Origin: DAOSCP01 sp035379625
Lineage (GTDB): Bacteria > Bacteroidota > Ignavibacteria > Ignavibacteriales > DAOSCP01
Length of the DNA stretch: 14,047 bases
Assembly: GCA_035379625.1 (NCBI GenBank)
Contig: DAOSVM010000050.1
Location: 1 to 14,047, forward strand
Reading direction: 5' to 3'
Position 1 is the first letter of the stretch, and each line of letters begins with the position of its first letter. Below are positions 7,634 through 14,047 of this stretch, in pieces. The notes below the pieces were generated by a model. That model saw only the letters and a program-made list of their open reading frames with translations, was not told the origin of the DNA and made no database searches. Position numbers and translations under genes: made by a program.

Positions 7634-8563
7634 ATGATTTACACACTTACTAAAGTTGAAAATAGTATTATTAGAATTCAAAAAGCAATTTCTTTTGTTA
7701 ATAAAATAACTCAACTTTCTAATAATAAATATATCAAATTTTTAAAAAAACATCCTACCTTCTTCGTTAATTTAGTTTCACTTAGATATCCCTTGTCTTA
7801 CAAACTAATTGATAAATTCGAACTCTATATTAATTGGGAATATCTTAGCGCTAATCAAAATATTAAATGGACTGAAGAATTTATTGACAAATATAAAAAT
7901 CGATTTCATTGGACAGGGCAGTATTGTCTTTCGCATAATCCTGCTTTACCTTGGTCGAGAAAATTGATTGATACTTATTACGACAAATGGGATTGGCGTG
8001 GTATTTGGAGTCTTAGTACAAATACCGGTTTGCCATTTAATAAGGAATTAATAGAAAATTATGCAGATAAATGGAATTGGCATAGATTAAGTTGGAATGA
8101 AGCCCTGAGATTAAATAATGATATTTTGAATAGATTTAAAGACAAATGGAATTGGAAAGGTATATCTTTCAATAAAACTTTAACGACTGAATTGAAAGAA
8201 CAATTTAAAGATAAATTTAATTTCCGCGTACAACAACTTGTAATCGATAAACCTCAAAATCTTACTGAAGAAATTATTGAAGAATATAGAGATAAATGGG
8301 ATTGGAATCAACTTAGTTGGGATGAAGATTTGCCATGGTCTGTTCGTTTAATTGTAAAATACGAAGATAGATGGAATTTTGGACATTTAGGCCTTAGTAA
8401 AAATGAAGCTTTGCCGTGGAGTTTAGAGCTTTTGAAAAAGTATGAAAGTAAGTGGGACTATCTCAGACTAAGTGCTAACAAGTCAGTTTGGGATCGCGCA
8501 TTCAAACCTTACATTAATGATGAAATTATTGTTAAATTCTTTAACGAATTAGGCGTTAATTAA
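7634..8563 (+). CDS. Tandem-repeat protein rich in Trp and Asp, function unknown
   Basis: I do not recognise a named family for this 309-residue protein. After a basic N-terminal helical region (1-52) it consists of about nine repeats of 23-28 residues. Their consensus is roughly LPWSxxLIxxYxDKWDWxxLSxNxA, starting near residues 53, 78, 106, 134, 159, 184, 211, 234 and 261. Best conserved is the DKWDW core (117-121, 145-149, 170-174, 220-224; weaker at 244-248 and 272-276). There is no signal peptide or membrane segment, so it is probably cytoplasmic. The pattern suggests stacked helical hairpins, as in repeat scaffolds, with the Trp side chains packing between units. Translation likely uses AGGG (7624-7627). 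A large hairpin precedes it and it converges on the FadL-like gene with a 4-base stop-codon overlap. Role unknown; protein binding would be a guess. Confidence 0.8.
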   Translation: MIYTLTKVENSIIRIQKAISFVNKITQLSNNKYIKFLKKHPTFFVNLVSLRYPLSYKLIDKFELYINWEYLSANQNIKWTEEFIDKYKNRFHWTGQYCLSHNPALPWSRKLIDTYYDKWDWRGIWSLSTNTGLPFNKELIENYADKWNWHRLSWNEALRLNNDILNRFKDKWNWKGISFNKTLTTELKEQFKDKFNFRVQQLVIDKPQNLTEEIIEEYRDKWDWNQLSWDEDLPWSVRLIVKYEDRWNFGHLGLSKNEALPWSLELLKKYESKWDYLRLSANKSVWDRAFKPYINDEIIVKFFNELGVN

Positions 8564-9984
8564 AATCTTGTTGAAATTCCCATTTTCAAAACTTTATAGC
8601 TAATATTTTGTGAATTCCTCGATAGTTCTATGCCGTAGTTGTCACCAATTTCTTTCCACCAACCATAAGCATAACCTATATCAAGAGTTGTGTAATTGCT
8701 TAAAGAATAGCCAAATCCAAAAGTAATGAATTTTTTATTGAAACTCGATGGATCATTTTTATATGCAGAATTTTGTGTAAAAAAACCAGTTCTAAGTCTT
8801 AATCCATAATCATAAAGATGATGTTCTATTCCAATATTAAAATCATATACAGAACGAAAATTATTTGTAATATTTTTATTAAATTTATCTACAAAAGTTG
8901 ATGATAAACCTCTTATATTTTCTATTTCAATTTTTGTATAATCACTATAATTTAAATCTATTGAAAATAAAGTATTAAATTTGAATGTAGATGCCGATAA
9001 TGTTACTTTTGTAGGTGTTTTGAATGAATATTTTACTTCTTCACTATATTGCCAAGGTTGATAATTATTAGGTTGATTTTTAAATTGTGCTGTTGCAAAT
9101 TCGTTATAATTTTCGGTAATTTTATAACTTGTTGGATATACAAAATTTAGTCCAATCCTCGCAATATTTTTTAACTGATAGATAAAACCAAATTTAAAGG
9201 TTTCTCCGTATATATCCCATTTAATTTTTTTATCAAATTGGAAAAACTGGAAGCCTTTTGTAAAAGAATAATTTGGATCTAAATATATGTTTCCGTATAT
9301 ATTATTGATATCACTTTCGAGAAAACTATTTTTTGATTCAAAAGAACCCCAGGTAAAATCAAAATCTATACCAAAAAATAAATCTTTATCAACTTCAATA
9401 GCACCAGCAAAAGACAAACTTTTTAAGTTCCCATTTTTTGTAATATCAACTGTTTGTAGTAAATCCTTTGTTAAGGGAGTAGATTGCTTAGCTGGTCTAA
9501 GTACTAGATAATAAGGTATATCTGTTGAATCTAAAGGATTTTTTACTAAATAATTTGTATATGTAGAATTTGTATTAATTCCACTATGTTTATTAACTTC
9601 AGTAAAATCTTTATGAAAATTATATGAAATTCCAAATGATAAACTTCCTTGTACTGTGGGAATAGGAACTATATATGAAAAATTGGAGAGATTCAAATTA
9701 TTATAATCTGAATTTGTTTTATTTCCATAGAAATTAACTTCATTTGTAAAGGTATATGAGTCTATACCAGCTGAAAATTCGTGTTTTTTTACAAATCCTA
9801 ATCCAGCTGCATTAAAATAAAATGCCGAAAAATCATCACTTATACTTCCAAAAGCATTTCCCATACCTATACTTCTAGGACTAAAACCTAATCCTGAATA
9901 ACTTAATCTTAATGCATCAGATAATGTTTGCGCATTTAATTGAAAAGTTATAAAAGCTAATAAAAGGACAATATATCTTTTCAT
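8560..9984 (-). CDS. FadL/OMPP1-like outer membrane beta-barrel protein
   Basis: The 474-residue protein has a signal peptide (1-18, cleaved after LNA before QTLSD). It then has the motif GFSPRSIGMGNAFGSISDD followed by FYFNAAGLGF, the N-terminal signature of the FadL/OMPP1/TodX barrel family (usually NPAGL; here NAAGL). The rest alternates short aromatic strands with polar turns and ends in an aromatic residue (STRF), as expected for barrels inserted by the BAM machinery. Such proteins move hydrophobic molecules across the outer membrane; the substrate here is unknown. It is the last gene of the sigma-factor operon: the start lies 2 bases after the preceding lipoprotein's stop, with an AGAGG ribosome site overlapping that gene's end. 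Its stop overlaps the stop of the convergent repeat-protein gene by 4 bases. Membership of the broader PorV-like barrels is an alternative. Confidence 0.82.
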   Translation of the reverse strand: MKRYIVLLLAFITFQLNAQTLSDALRLSYSGLGFSPRSIGMGNAFGSISDDFSAFYFNAAGLGFVKKHEFSAGIDSYTFTNEVNFYGNKTNSDYNNLNLSNFSYIVPIPTVQGSLSFGISYNFHKDFTEVNKHSGINTNSTYTNYLVKNPLDSTDIPYYLVLRPAKQSTPLTKDLLQTVDITKNGNLKSLSFAGAIEVDKDLFFGIDFDFTWGSFESKNSFLESDINNIYGNIYLDPNYSFTKGFQFFQFDKKIKWDIYGETFKFGFIYQLKNIARIGLNFVYPTSYKITENYNEFATAQFKNQPNNYQPWQYSEEVKYSFKTPTKVTLSASTFKFNTLFSIDLNYSDYTKIEIENIRGLSSTFVDKFNKNITNNFRSVYDFNIGIEHHLYDYGLRLRTGFFTQNSAYKNDPSSFNKKFITFGFGYSLSNYTTLDIGYAYGWWKEIGDNYGIELSRNSQNISYKVLKMGISTRF

Positions 9985-9986
9985 AA

Positions 9987-10457
9987 TTATTTACCTCTAT
10001 TTCCATCTGAATTACGTTCAGAACTTTGTCTATTCTGATTCGGTTTGGGTTGTGTACTGCCTTGCGGCTTAGAATTGTTAGTTGCAGATTCAACTTTTTT
10101 TTGGGTGCCATCATCATTTCTATTTGTGTTTGCTGATGGTAAAGCTACATTAGATTGTGAATTTAATGTATTATTGTTATTTGTTGAAGGTTGATATGAT
10201 GAGCTACCAGAATATGATGTTGAAACTTGGGTTGGAAAATAATTAGTTTCAATTAACCACCAAGGTTTTGTATCGTAGTAATATGAATTTGTCTGGGAAG
10301 TGTTATAGTAATTTTGATTTTGATAATGATATGTACTATCATTTGCAAACTTTAATTCAGTTGAAGAATAATCATCAAATGCTATTTTTGTATAACATCC
10401 AAATTGCATAAAAATTAAAGAAAATATGTATATATATTTTAATTTCGCAAAATTCAT
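9987..10457 (-). CDS. Asn/Ser/Tyr-rich lipoprotein, second of a related pair
   Basis: The chosen start (ATG at 10457-10455) gives 156 residues with a lipoprotein signal ending at lipobox FMQFGC (C21). The frame extends upstream to 10529, but that would bury the signal peptide and overlap the preceding gene; the chosen start lies 7 bases after that gene's stop. The mature part is low in complexity: Tyr, Ser, Thr and Asn up to about 90, then an Asn/Ser/Gln/Pro/Arg-rich tail to residue 156, with no recognisable fold. The beginning (KLKYIYIF, then GCYTKIAFDDYS) and the internal TNRNDDG (111-117) match the neighbouring lipoprotein, so the two are probably an old duplication. It is expected in the outer membrane, made together with the sigma factor and FadL-like barrel. 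Function unknown. Confidence 0.75.
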   Translation of the reverse strand: MNFAKLKYIYIFSLIFMQFGCYTKIAFDDYSSTELKFANDSTYHYQNQNYYNTSQTNSYYYDTKPWWLIETNYFPTQVSTSYSGSSSYQPSTNNNNTLNSQSNVALPSANTNRNDDGTQKKVESATNNSKPQGSTQPKPNQNRQSSERNSDGNRGK

Positions 10458-10464
10458 ATTTTTC

Positions 10465-11295
10465 TCATCTATTTGTATTTGGATTCTGTTGGCTTGGTGT
10501 ATTATTATTTTCAGAACCTCTATTTTCATTTCTATTAGAAGGTGTATTTTCTACATTTCTTGGCGGTTGATAATTTCTATTTTGAGTATCGTTATTATTT
10601 CTATTTGTATTTGGTAAAGGTTTATTATTTGAATTAGGCTTTGGAGCTTCAGTTCTAGAATGTTCTTTTTGGTTGCTTGGATTTCTATTTACATTCACAT
10701 TTGATGGATTGCTTGAAGATGGAGATGGAATATTTTGAAAGATTCCTCTTGAGCCATCGTCATTTCTGTTTGTATTATAATTCCTTATTGTTTTATTTTC
10801 CGATTTATTATTATTGTTGTTTGAATAATTGTTATGATAAATAAATATATAATGGTAACTATAAGGATACCAATAATCATAAAACGGAGAACCATAATAG
10901 TATGAAAAACCGTAAGAATATGGATAATAATACCTCCAATGCCAGCTATACCACCAGTATGGATTATAAGACAAATAAGAATTGTAAAAATCATAATGAT
11001 ATGGTTCTAGCATATTGTCATAAAAATAAGAAAAAGTGGTTGATGGATAGTAATATGTTGAATATATTCGTGGAAAATACAATGGGTCGTTATAAGTATA
11101 AGCATTATTATCATAATTTGGTGAATAAGTAGAGTTATAAGCGGTATTGTCATTTGGTTTTTCTACTTGAGTTTTTGTATCTGCTTGATTGGTGTAATCA
11201 TTGTAATTGGAATAATCCCTATAAGAAATTTGTGTATAGCATCCTTGGAGTATTCCTAAAAATATTACGAAATATTTTAATTTATTATGTTTCAT
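10465..11295 (-). CDS. Tyr/Trp-rich lipoprotein with Asn-rich tail, first of a related pair
   Basis: The 276-residue protein starts with KLKYFVIFLGILQGC, a lipoprotein signal with C19 as the lipidated residue. Residues 78-153 are strikingly aromatic (33 of 76 are Tyr or Trp), with Pro, Ser and His between. From about 155 to 276 it is an Asn/Arg/Pro/Ser-rich, probably disordered tail. TNRNDDG (175-181) and the GCYTQISYRDYS start are shared with the downstream lipoprotein. No known domain is recognised. The start overlaps the end of the anti-sigma gene by 11 bases (11285-11295), so translational coupling is likely. An aromatic, intrinsically disordered envelope protein could serve in adhesion, matrix formation or sensing, but nothing in the sequence decides this. 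The coding call rests on the signal, the overlap and the operon. Confidence 0.78.
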   Translation of the reverse strand: MKHNKLKYFVIFLGILQGCYTQISYRDYSNYNDYTNQADTKTQVEKPNDNTAYNSTYSPNYDNNAYTYNDPLYFPRIYSTYYYPSTTFSYFYDNMLEPYHYDFYNSYLSYNPYWWYSWHWRYYYPYSYGFSYYYGSPFYDYWYPYSYHYIFIYHNNYSNNNNNKSENKTIRNYNTNRNDDGSRGIFQNIPSPSSSNPSNVNVNRNPSNQKEHSRTEAPKPNSNNKPLPNTNRNNNDTQNRNYQPPRNVENTPSNRNENRGSENNNTPSQQNPNTNR

Positions 11296-11812
11296 TTTTA
11301 ATTTTGTCTAAAAATTTAATTTTTTTATAAGTTTCATGAACAAAAAATATTATTATTGCAGAAAGAATAATCAACAATAAAAAGATAATATTATTAGAAA
11401 GTTCAAATTGAAAGTTTTTGAATAATTCTCCTATAATTTCAAAATTTGTATACAAATTTGTTTTTTTATCGGGTGTTAAGGGTACATTATTCTTAACTAT
11501 TGCTTTTAATATAACAAATAGTGAACTTAAAACCAAAAATATTATTGATAAAATGCTGTATAAAATAATATTGTCTATATTTTCATCAGCTTTCTTTAGT
11601 TTAACAGCTTTCTTATAAATAGCATCTATGGATAAATTTTTCGGTGATACGCAAGTTTGAGTTTTTAAGATTTGGTGTAATTTTACATATGAATTAAACT
11701 CTTTCTTACATACATCGCAATATCTGATATGTTCTTCAACATATTTTTTGTCATCATACGATAAATCGTTATCTAAGTAATTATTAATAATATTTTTAGT
11801 TAAATGATTCAT
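11285..11812 (-). CDS. Anti-sigma factor with zinc-binding N-terminal domain and two membrane helices
   Basis: The 175-residue protein begins with a zf-HC2-type anti-sigma domain: the Zn ligands H28, C32 and C35 (HIRYCDVC) sit in the usual spacing, within a helix-rich segment (1-50) that would bind the sigma factor in the cytoplasm. Two hydrophobic helices follow (about 82-106 and 139-159), leaving only about 32 residues outside and a short basic end (160-175) in the cytoplasm. Many anti-sigma factors have one membrane helix and a larger sensor domain, so this topology is somewhat unusual. It lies 11 bases downstream of the ECF sigma gene, with AAGGA 8 bases before its ATG, and overlaps the next gene by 11 bases. 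Function: holds the neighbouring sigma factor inactive until an envelope signal arrives. The signal is unknown. Confidence 0.85.
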   Translation of the reverse strand: MNHLTKNIINNYLDNDLSYDDKKYVEEHIRYCDVCKKEFNSYVKLHQILKTQTCVSPKNLSIDAIYKKAVKLKKADENIDNIILYSILSIIFLVLSSLFVILKAIVKNNVPLTPDKKTNLYTNFEIIGELFKNFQFELSNNIIFLLLIILSAIIIFFVHETYKKIKFLDKIKNET

Positions 11813-11823
11813 TTATTTAATCC

Positions 11824-12411
11824 TTAATATAATTCATTAATTAGATTATGCTTTTCTGCTAAACTTTTCAAAAGATTTCGAGCTCTATGTAAAATAACTT
11901 TTGTATTGCTAATTGTCATACCTGTAGATTGAGCAATTTCTTCAATATTTAATTCATCTATATAGAACATTGTAAGAACCGAGCTATATTTTACAGGAAT
12001 CATATCAAGTAATTTATTTATAAATTCCTCAGTTGAATTTAAATTGGCAAATTCAGTGTCATTTTCTTCATATAAATTTGATAAATCATTAATTGGTTCA
12101 TCATTATCATCAAATTCAATATCTACAATTTTTAAATCAGTTTTTCTATTTGATATTTTTGTCATTGCTGTATTATAAACAATTCTATAAAACCAAGAAG
12201 AAAATTTTGCTTCTCCTTTAAAACTTTTCAATGATTTAAAAGCTTTTATAAAACTATCTTGCAATGCTTCTTCAGCATCCATATCGTTTCTTAAAATTCT
12301 TTTTAAGAGAGAAAATGCTCTATCTTTATATCTTTCAATTAAATATTTAAAATCTTCATCGTTACCTTTTAGAACAGAAGATATAATTTCCTGATCTGAT
12401 AGTTTTTTCAT
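11824..12411 (-). CDS. ECF (sigma-70 family, group 4) RNA polymerase sigma factor
   Basis: The 195-residue protein has the two-domain ECF layout. Region 2 (about 22-88) includes DAEEALQDSFIKAFKSL (45-61), which contacts core polymerase, and FSSWFYRIVYNTAMTKI (70-86), which recognises the -10 element. An acidic linker (99-126) follows. Region 4 (about 129-183) holds the helix-turn-helix IEEIAQSTGMTISNTKVILHRARN (156-179), split as IEEIAQSTGM and TISNTKVILHRARN, for -35 contact. The length is normal. It is the first gene of a five-gene minus-strand run followed by its anti-sigma factor, two lipoproteins and an outer membrane barrel. This strongly suggests it controls envelope components and probably its own operon. 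No ribosome site is visible before the ATG, common in this phylum. Target promoters were not found in the window. Confidence 0.93.
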   Translation of the reverse strand: MKKLSDQEIISSVLKGNDEDFKYLIERYKDRAFSLLKRILRNDMDAEEALQDSFIKAFKSLKSFKGEAKFSSWFYRIVYNTAMTKISNRKTDLKIVDIEFDDNDEPINDLSNLYEENDTEFANLNSTEEFINKLLDMIPVKYSSVLTMFYIDELNIEEIAQSTGMTISNTKVILHRARNLLKSLAEKHNLINELY

Positions 12412-12460
12412 TCAAAAAACTTTATTTGTATTTAATAATTTTTATTATTTTTGTTATATT

Positions 12461-12494
12461 TTTGACATAATTTAATAAAAATTAGTTACATTTT
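12461..12494 (+). promoter_or_regulatory. Candidate promoter for the Yip1-MgtC gene pair
   Basis: TTTGACA (12461-12467) is followed by TACATTTT (12487-12494), a seven-of-eight match to the Bacteroidota -7 element TAnnTTTG, with 22 bases between TTTG and TA. The same region gives a perfect TTGACA but only a poor sigma-70 -10 (TTACAT, 18-base spacing). It lies in the 119-base space between the divergent sigma gene and the Yip1 gene. The whole space is AT-rich; no convincing promoter for the minus-strand sigma operon was found in it. Confidence 0.4.
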
Positions 12495-12530
12495 ACAAAA
12501 AAATTTTTAATTAAATAAGGGTATATATAT

Positions 12531-13331
12531 ATGGAAGAAAGAGAAATTACAAAATTAAGCTTTTTTGATAGTATTATAGCATTTTTCGTTGAACCTAAGG
12601 AGCTATTTAAAAATTTCAAGGAATTTGGCGGAAGTTTCTTAAATTGGTTTATTCCTATAATCATAGTTGCTATTTTAAGTTTAGCAATAAGTAGTTTTTA
12701 TTTTAAAAGTGATTATTATAAAACAATAATGATACGTAAACAAATTGAAAAATTAAATTATAGTTTACAAGAAAAAGTGAGTAAAGGGGAAATTAACAAA
12801 AAACAAGCTGATAATTTAATGGAATTAACACAAAAAAATCTTGAAGAATACCCAGAAAAATATTTAAATCCTTTAATATTATCCATACTATTCTTATCAA
12901 TAGTTGTTTTTATGATAATAATTTTATTAATCATTTCGCTTTACTATAAAATAGGTTTGGGACTAATATTAAAATTAGGGGATTTAAAATTTGATATCTT
13001 ATTAAATATTATTGGTATGTTAAGTTGGTACGCTATATTTGAAATAATTTTAGCATTTATTTTAACAGTAACTACTGGAAATATTTTTAGCAATTTAAGT
13101 ATAAGTCAATTTTTTAATAACTATAATTACACATTTTTATATTGGGGAAGTAAATTATCGATTTTTACAATATTATCCTACTATATTTTAAGTTATGCAA
13201 TATCAATAATATATGAAATAGATTTAAAAAAATCTGTGTTAACAGTTTTTAGTTTATGGATTGGTGGTAGCTTGATTTTGTATTTAATTTCATTATATTT
13301 TACATTTTTACAAAATATCTTAGTACAATAA
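12531..13331 (+). CDS. Yip1-family integral membrane protein
   Basis: The 266-residue protein opens with SFFDSIIAFFVEPKELFKNFKE (10-31, in the pieces SFFDSIIAFF and VEPKELFKNFKE), the characteristic N-terminal stretch of bacterial YIP1-domain proteins. About five membrane helices follow (roughly 36-57, 113-138, 155-183, 206-228, 236-262). Between the first two lies a charged, helical, non-membrane segment (60-110). Bacterial members have no settled function; the eukaryotic relatives act in membrane traffic. AAGGG (12517-12521) stands 9 bases before the ATG. The MgtC/SapB-like gene begins one base after the stop, so the two are probably made together. The genes are divergent from the sigma operon, so a shared control region is possible but not shown. 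Confidence 0.8.
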   Translation: MEEREITKLSFFDSIIAFFVEPKELFKNFKEFGGSFLNWFIPIIIVAILSLAISSFYFKSDYYKTIMIRKQIEKLNYSLQEKVSKGEINKKQADNLMELTQKNLEEYPEKYLNPLILSILFLSIVVFMIIILLIISLYYKIGLGLILKLGDLKFDILLNIIGMLSWYAIFEIILAFILTVTTGNIFSNLSISQFFNNYNYTFLYWGSKLSIFTILSYYILSYAISIIYEIDLKKSVLTVFSLWIGGSLILYLISLYFTFLQNILVQ

Positions 13332-13332
13332 A

Positions 13333-13965
13333 ATGAATGAAGATTTATATAAGATATTTTTGTCAATATTTTTAAGCGGTTTAATAGGAATTGAACGGGA
13401 ATTCCGAAATCGTTCAGCTGGATTAAGAACTTTAATTTTAATTAGTTTAGGTAGTACTTTATTAACATTGGTTTCAATAAATTATAGCAAAGGTTACGAT
13501 CCTTTAAGATTGGCGGCAAATATTATAACTGGCATTGGTTTTTTAGGGGCTGGTGCAATTTTTAGAGATACAAAAAAAATACAAGGGTTGACAACAGCTT
13601 CATCAATATGGATTGTATCTGCAATTGGTATTGCTATTGGTGTTGGATATACCAATATTGCGTGGATTGTTACTATTGCCACGGTTATAATTTTATCAGG
13701 CTTTAATTATGTTGAACATTATTTAGATAAAATCAATACACTAAAGTTGTATGAAATTACTTTTGAAAATATTTACGATAAAACGCAGGTTACAAAAATA
13801 ATTGATGAGTATTCTGCAATAAAAGGTGTTGTAGGTACTAGTAGTATTAATTTTGATAATAATTTATTAAAAATTCAATTTTTTGTTAAAGGTAGGGCTA
13901 AAATTCATAAAAGTTTTATGAATAAAATTAATAGTGATATTCGTGTTTGCAGATATAAATTGTAA
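13333..13965 (+). CDS. MgtC/SapB-family inner membrane protein
   Basis: The 210-residue protein shows the family signatures GLIGIEREFRNRSAGLRT (16-33) and RLAANIITGIGFLGAGAIF (59-77), and about five membrane helices (5-22, 33-49, 61-78, 90-107, 109-126). A soluble C-terminal domain follows (about 136-210), probably ACT-like as in MgtC relatives. MgtC proteins are linked to low-magnesium survival and control of the F-type ATP synthase in some pathogens; for most environmental members the role is not known. It follows the Yip1-family gene by a single base, suggesting coupled translation. The length is normal for the family. A palindrome begins 57 bases after the stop. Family call firm; role uncertain. 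Confidence 0.9.
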   Translation: MNEDLYKIFLSIFLSGLIGIEREFRNRSAGLRTLILISLGSTLLTLVSINYSKGYDPLRLAANIITGIGFLGAGAIFRDTKKIQGLTTASSIWIVSAIGIAIGVGYTNIAWIVTIATVIILSGFNYVEHYLDKINTLKLYEITFENIYDKTQVTKIIDEYSAIKGVVGTSSINFDNNLLKIQFFVKGRAKIHKSFMNKINSDIRVCRYKL

Positions 13966-14022
13966 TAGAAACAAAGTTTAAAAGAATATATATTTTGGCT
14001 CAGACGGTGTAAGCTTAAGCCC

Positions 14023-14047
14023 CTTGCGGCTTTTGGAAAGCCGCAAG
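14023..14047. other. Perfect 11-bp inverted repeat at the right edge of the window
   Basis: CTTGCGGCTTT (14023-14033) is the exact reverse complement of AAAGCCGCAAG (14037-14047), with a TGG loop between. The repeat runs to the last base, so its full extent is unseen. An overlapping smaller hairpin is possible: AAGCC (14017-14021) with GGCTT (14028-14032), followed by TT, which would be a weak terminator for the MgtC-like gene. The block is far richer in GC than its surroundings. The most likely reading is a terminator region after the gene pair; the start of a structured RNA or an assembly fold-back are alternatives. Confidence 0.6.

Noticed and set aside
10458..10529. Upstream extension of the second lipoprotein's reading frame (24 more residues)
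   Set aside because: It overlaps the preceding gene and would place the lipoprotein signal internally; the ATG at 10457 gives a normal signal and a 7-base gap.
10465..10760. Short repeated stretches such as TTTCTATTTGTATTTGG read as a DNA repeat array
   Set aside because: They encode recurring NTNRN motifs in the lipoprotein tails and lack the regular spacing of a CRISPR or other array.
10785..11132. Additional open frames on both strands across the Tyr/Asn-rich lipoprotein gene
   Set aside because: They arise from low-complexity AT-rich codons of the real gene and show no domain, start site or signal.
13981..14047. Start of a tRNA, tmRNA, SRP RNA or RNase P RNA gene at the right edge
   Set aside because: None of the conserved motifs of these RNAs could be recognised in the visible bases.

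Overview
The window looks like a fragment of an AT-rich genome from the Bacteroidota/Ignavibacteriota side of the FCB group. The main reason is a C-terminal type IX secretion (Por) sorting domain carrying the NYPNPFNPST signature at the left edge. Exported Bacteroidota-type GH13 and FadL-like proteins, an MmdA-type carboxylase cluster and two promoter-like sites of the Bacteroidota type (TTTG, then TAnnTTTG) agree with this. The exact lineage cannot be fixed from this sequence alone. Genes fill nearly the whole window, and no gene-free stretch exceeds about 120 bases. No rRNA, tRNA, CRISPR array or transposase was seen.

Layout, left to right. (1) 1-1151 is the 3' part of a secreted protein with starch-binding-like domains and a T9SS sorting tail, closed by a strong terminator. 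(2) 1225-4860 holds two closely spaced genes: an exported SurA/parvulin-like foldase that seems to have lost its active-site residues, and an exported GH13 enzyme of the cyclomaltodextrinase type with all catalytic residues. Together with gene 1 this suggests alpha-glucan binding and breakdown at the cell surface and in the periplasm. (3) 4937-7529 is a four-gene acyl-CoA operon: methylmalonyl-CoA epimerase, MmdA/PccB carboxyltransferase, a 60-residue accessory subunit and a biotin carrier protein. It links propionyl-CoA and methylmalonyl-CoA metabolism, but the biotin carboxylase and any sodium-pump subunit are not here. (4) 7530-7633 carries a long hairpin with a CCTCC loop. (5) 7634-8563 encodes a tandem-repeat protein rich in Trp and Asp whose function I do not recognise. 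(6) 12411 down to 8560, minus strand, is a compact operon: ECF sigma factor, zinc-type anti-sigma factor, two related lipoproteins and a FadL-like outer membrane protein. It looks like an envelope-signalling unit with its own envelope cargo. (7) 12531-13965 holds a Yip1-family membrane protein and an MgtC/SapB-family protein, one base apart. (8) The window ends inside a perfect palindrome.

The best candidates for undescribed biology are the sigma/anti-sigma/paired-lipoprotein/outer-membrane operon, the Trp-rich repeat protein and the hairpin just upstream of it. The rest is ordinary metabolism and envelope machinery.
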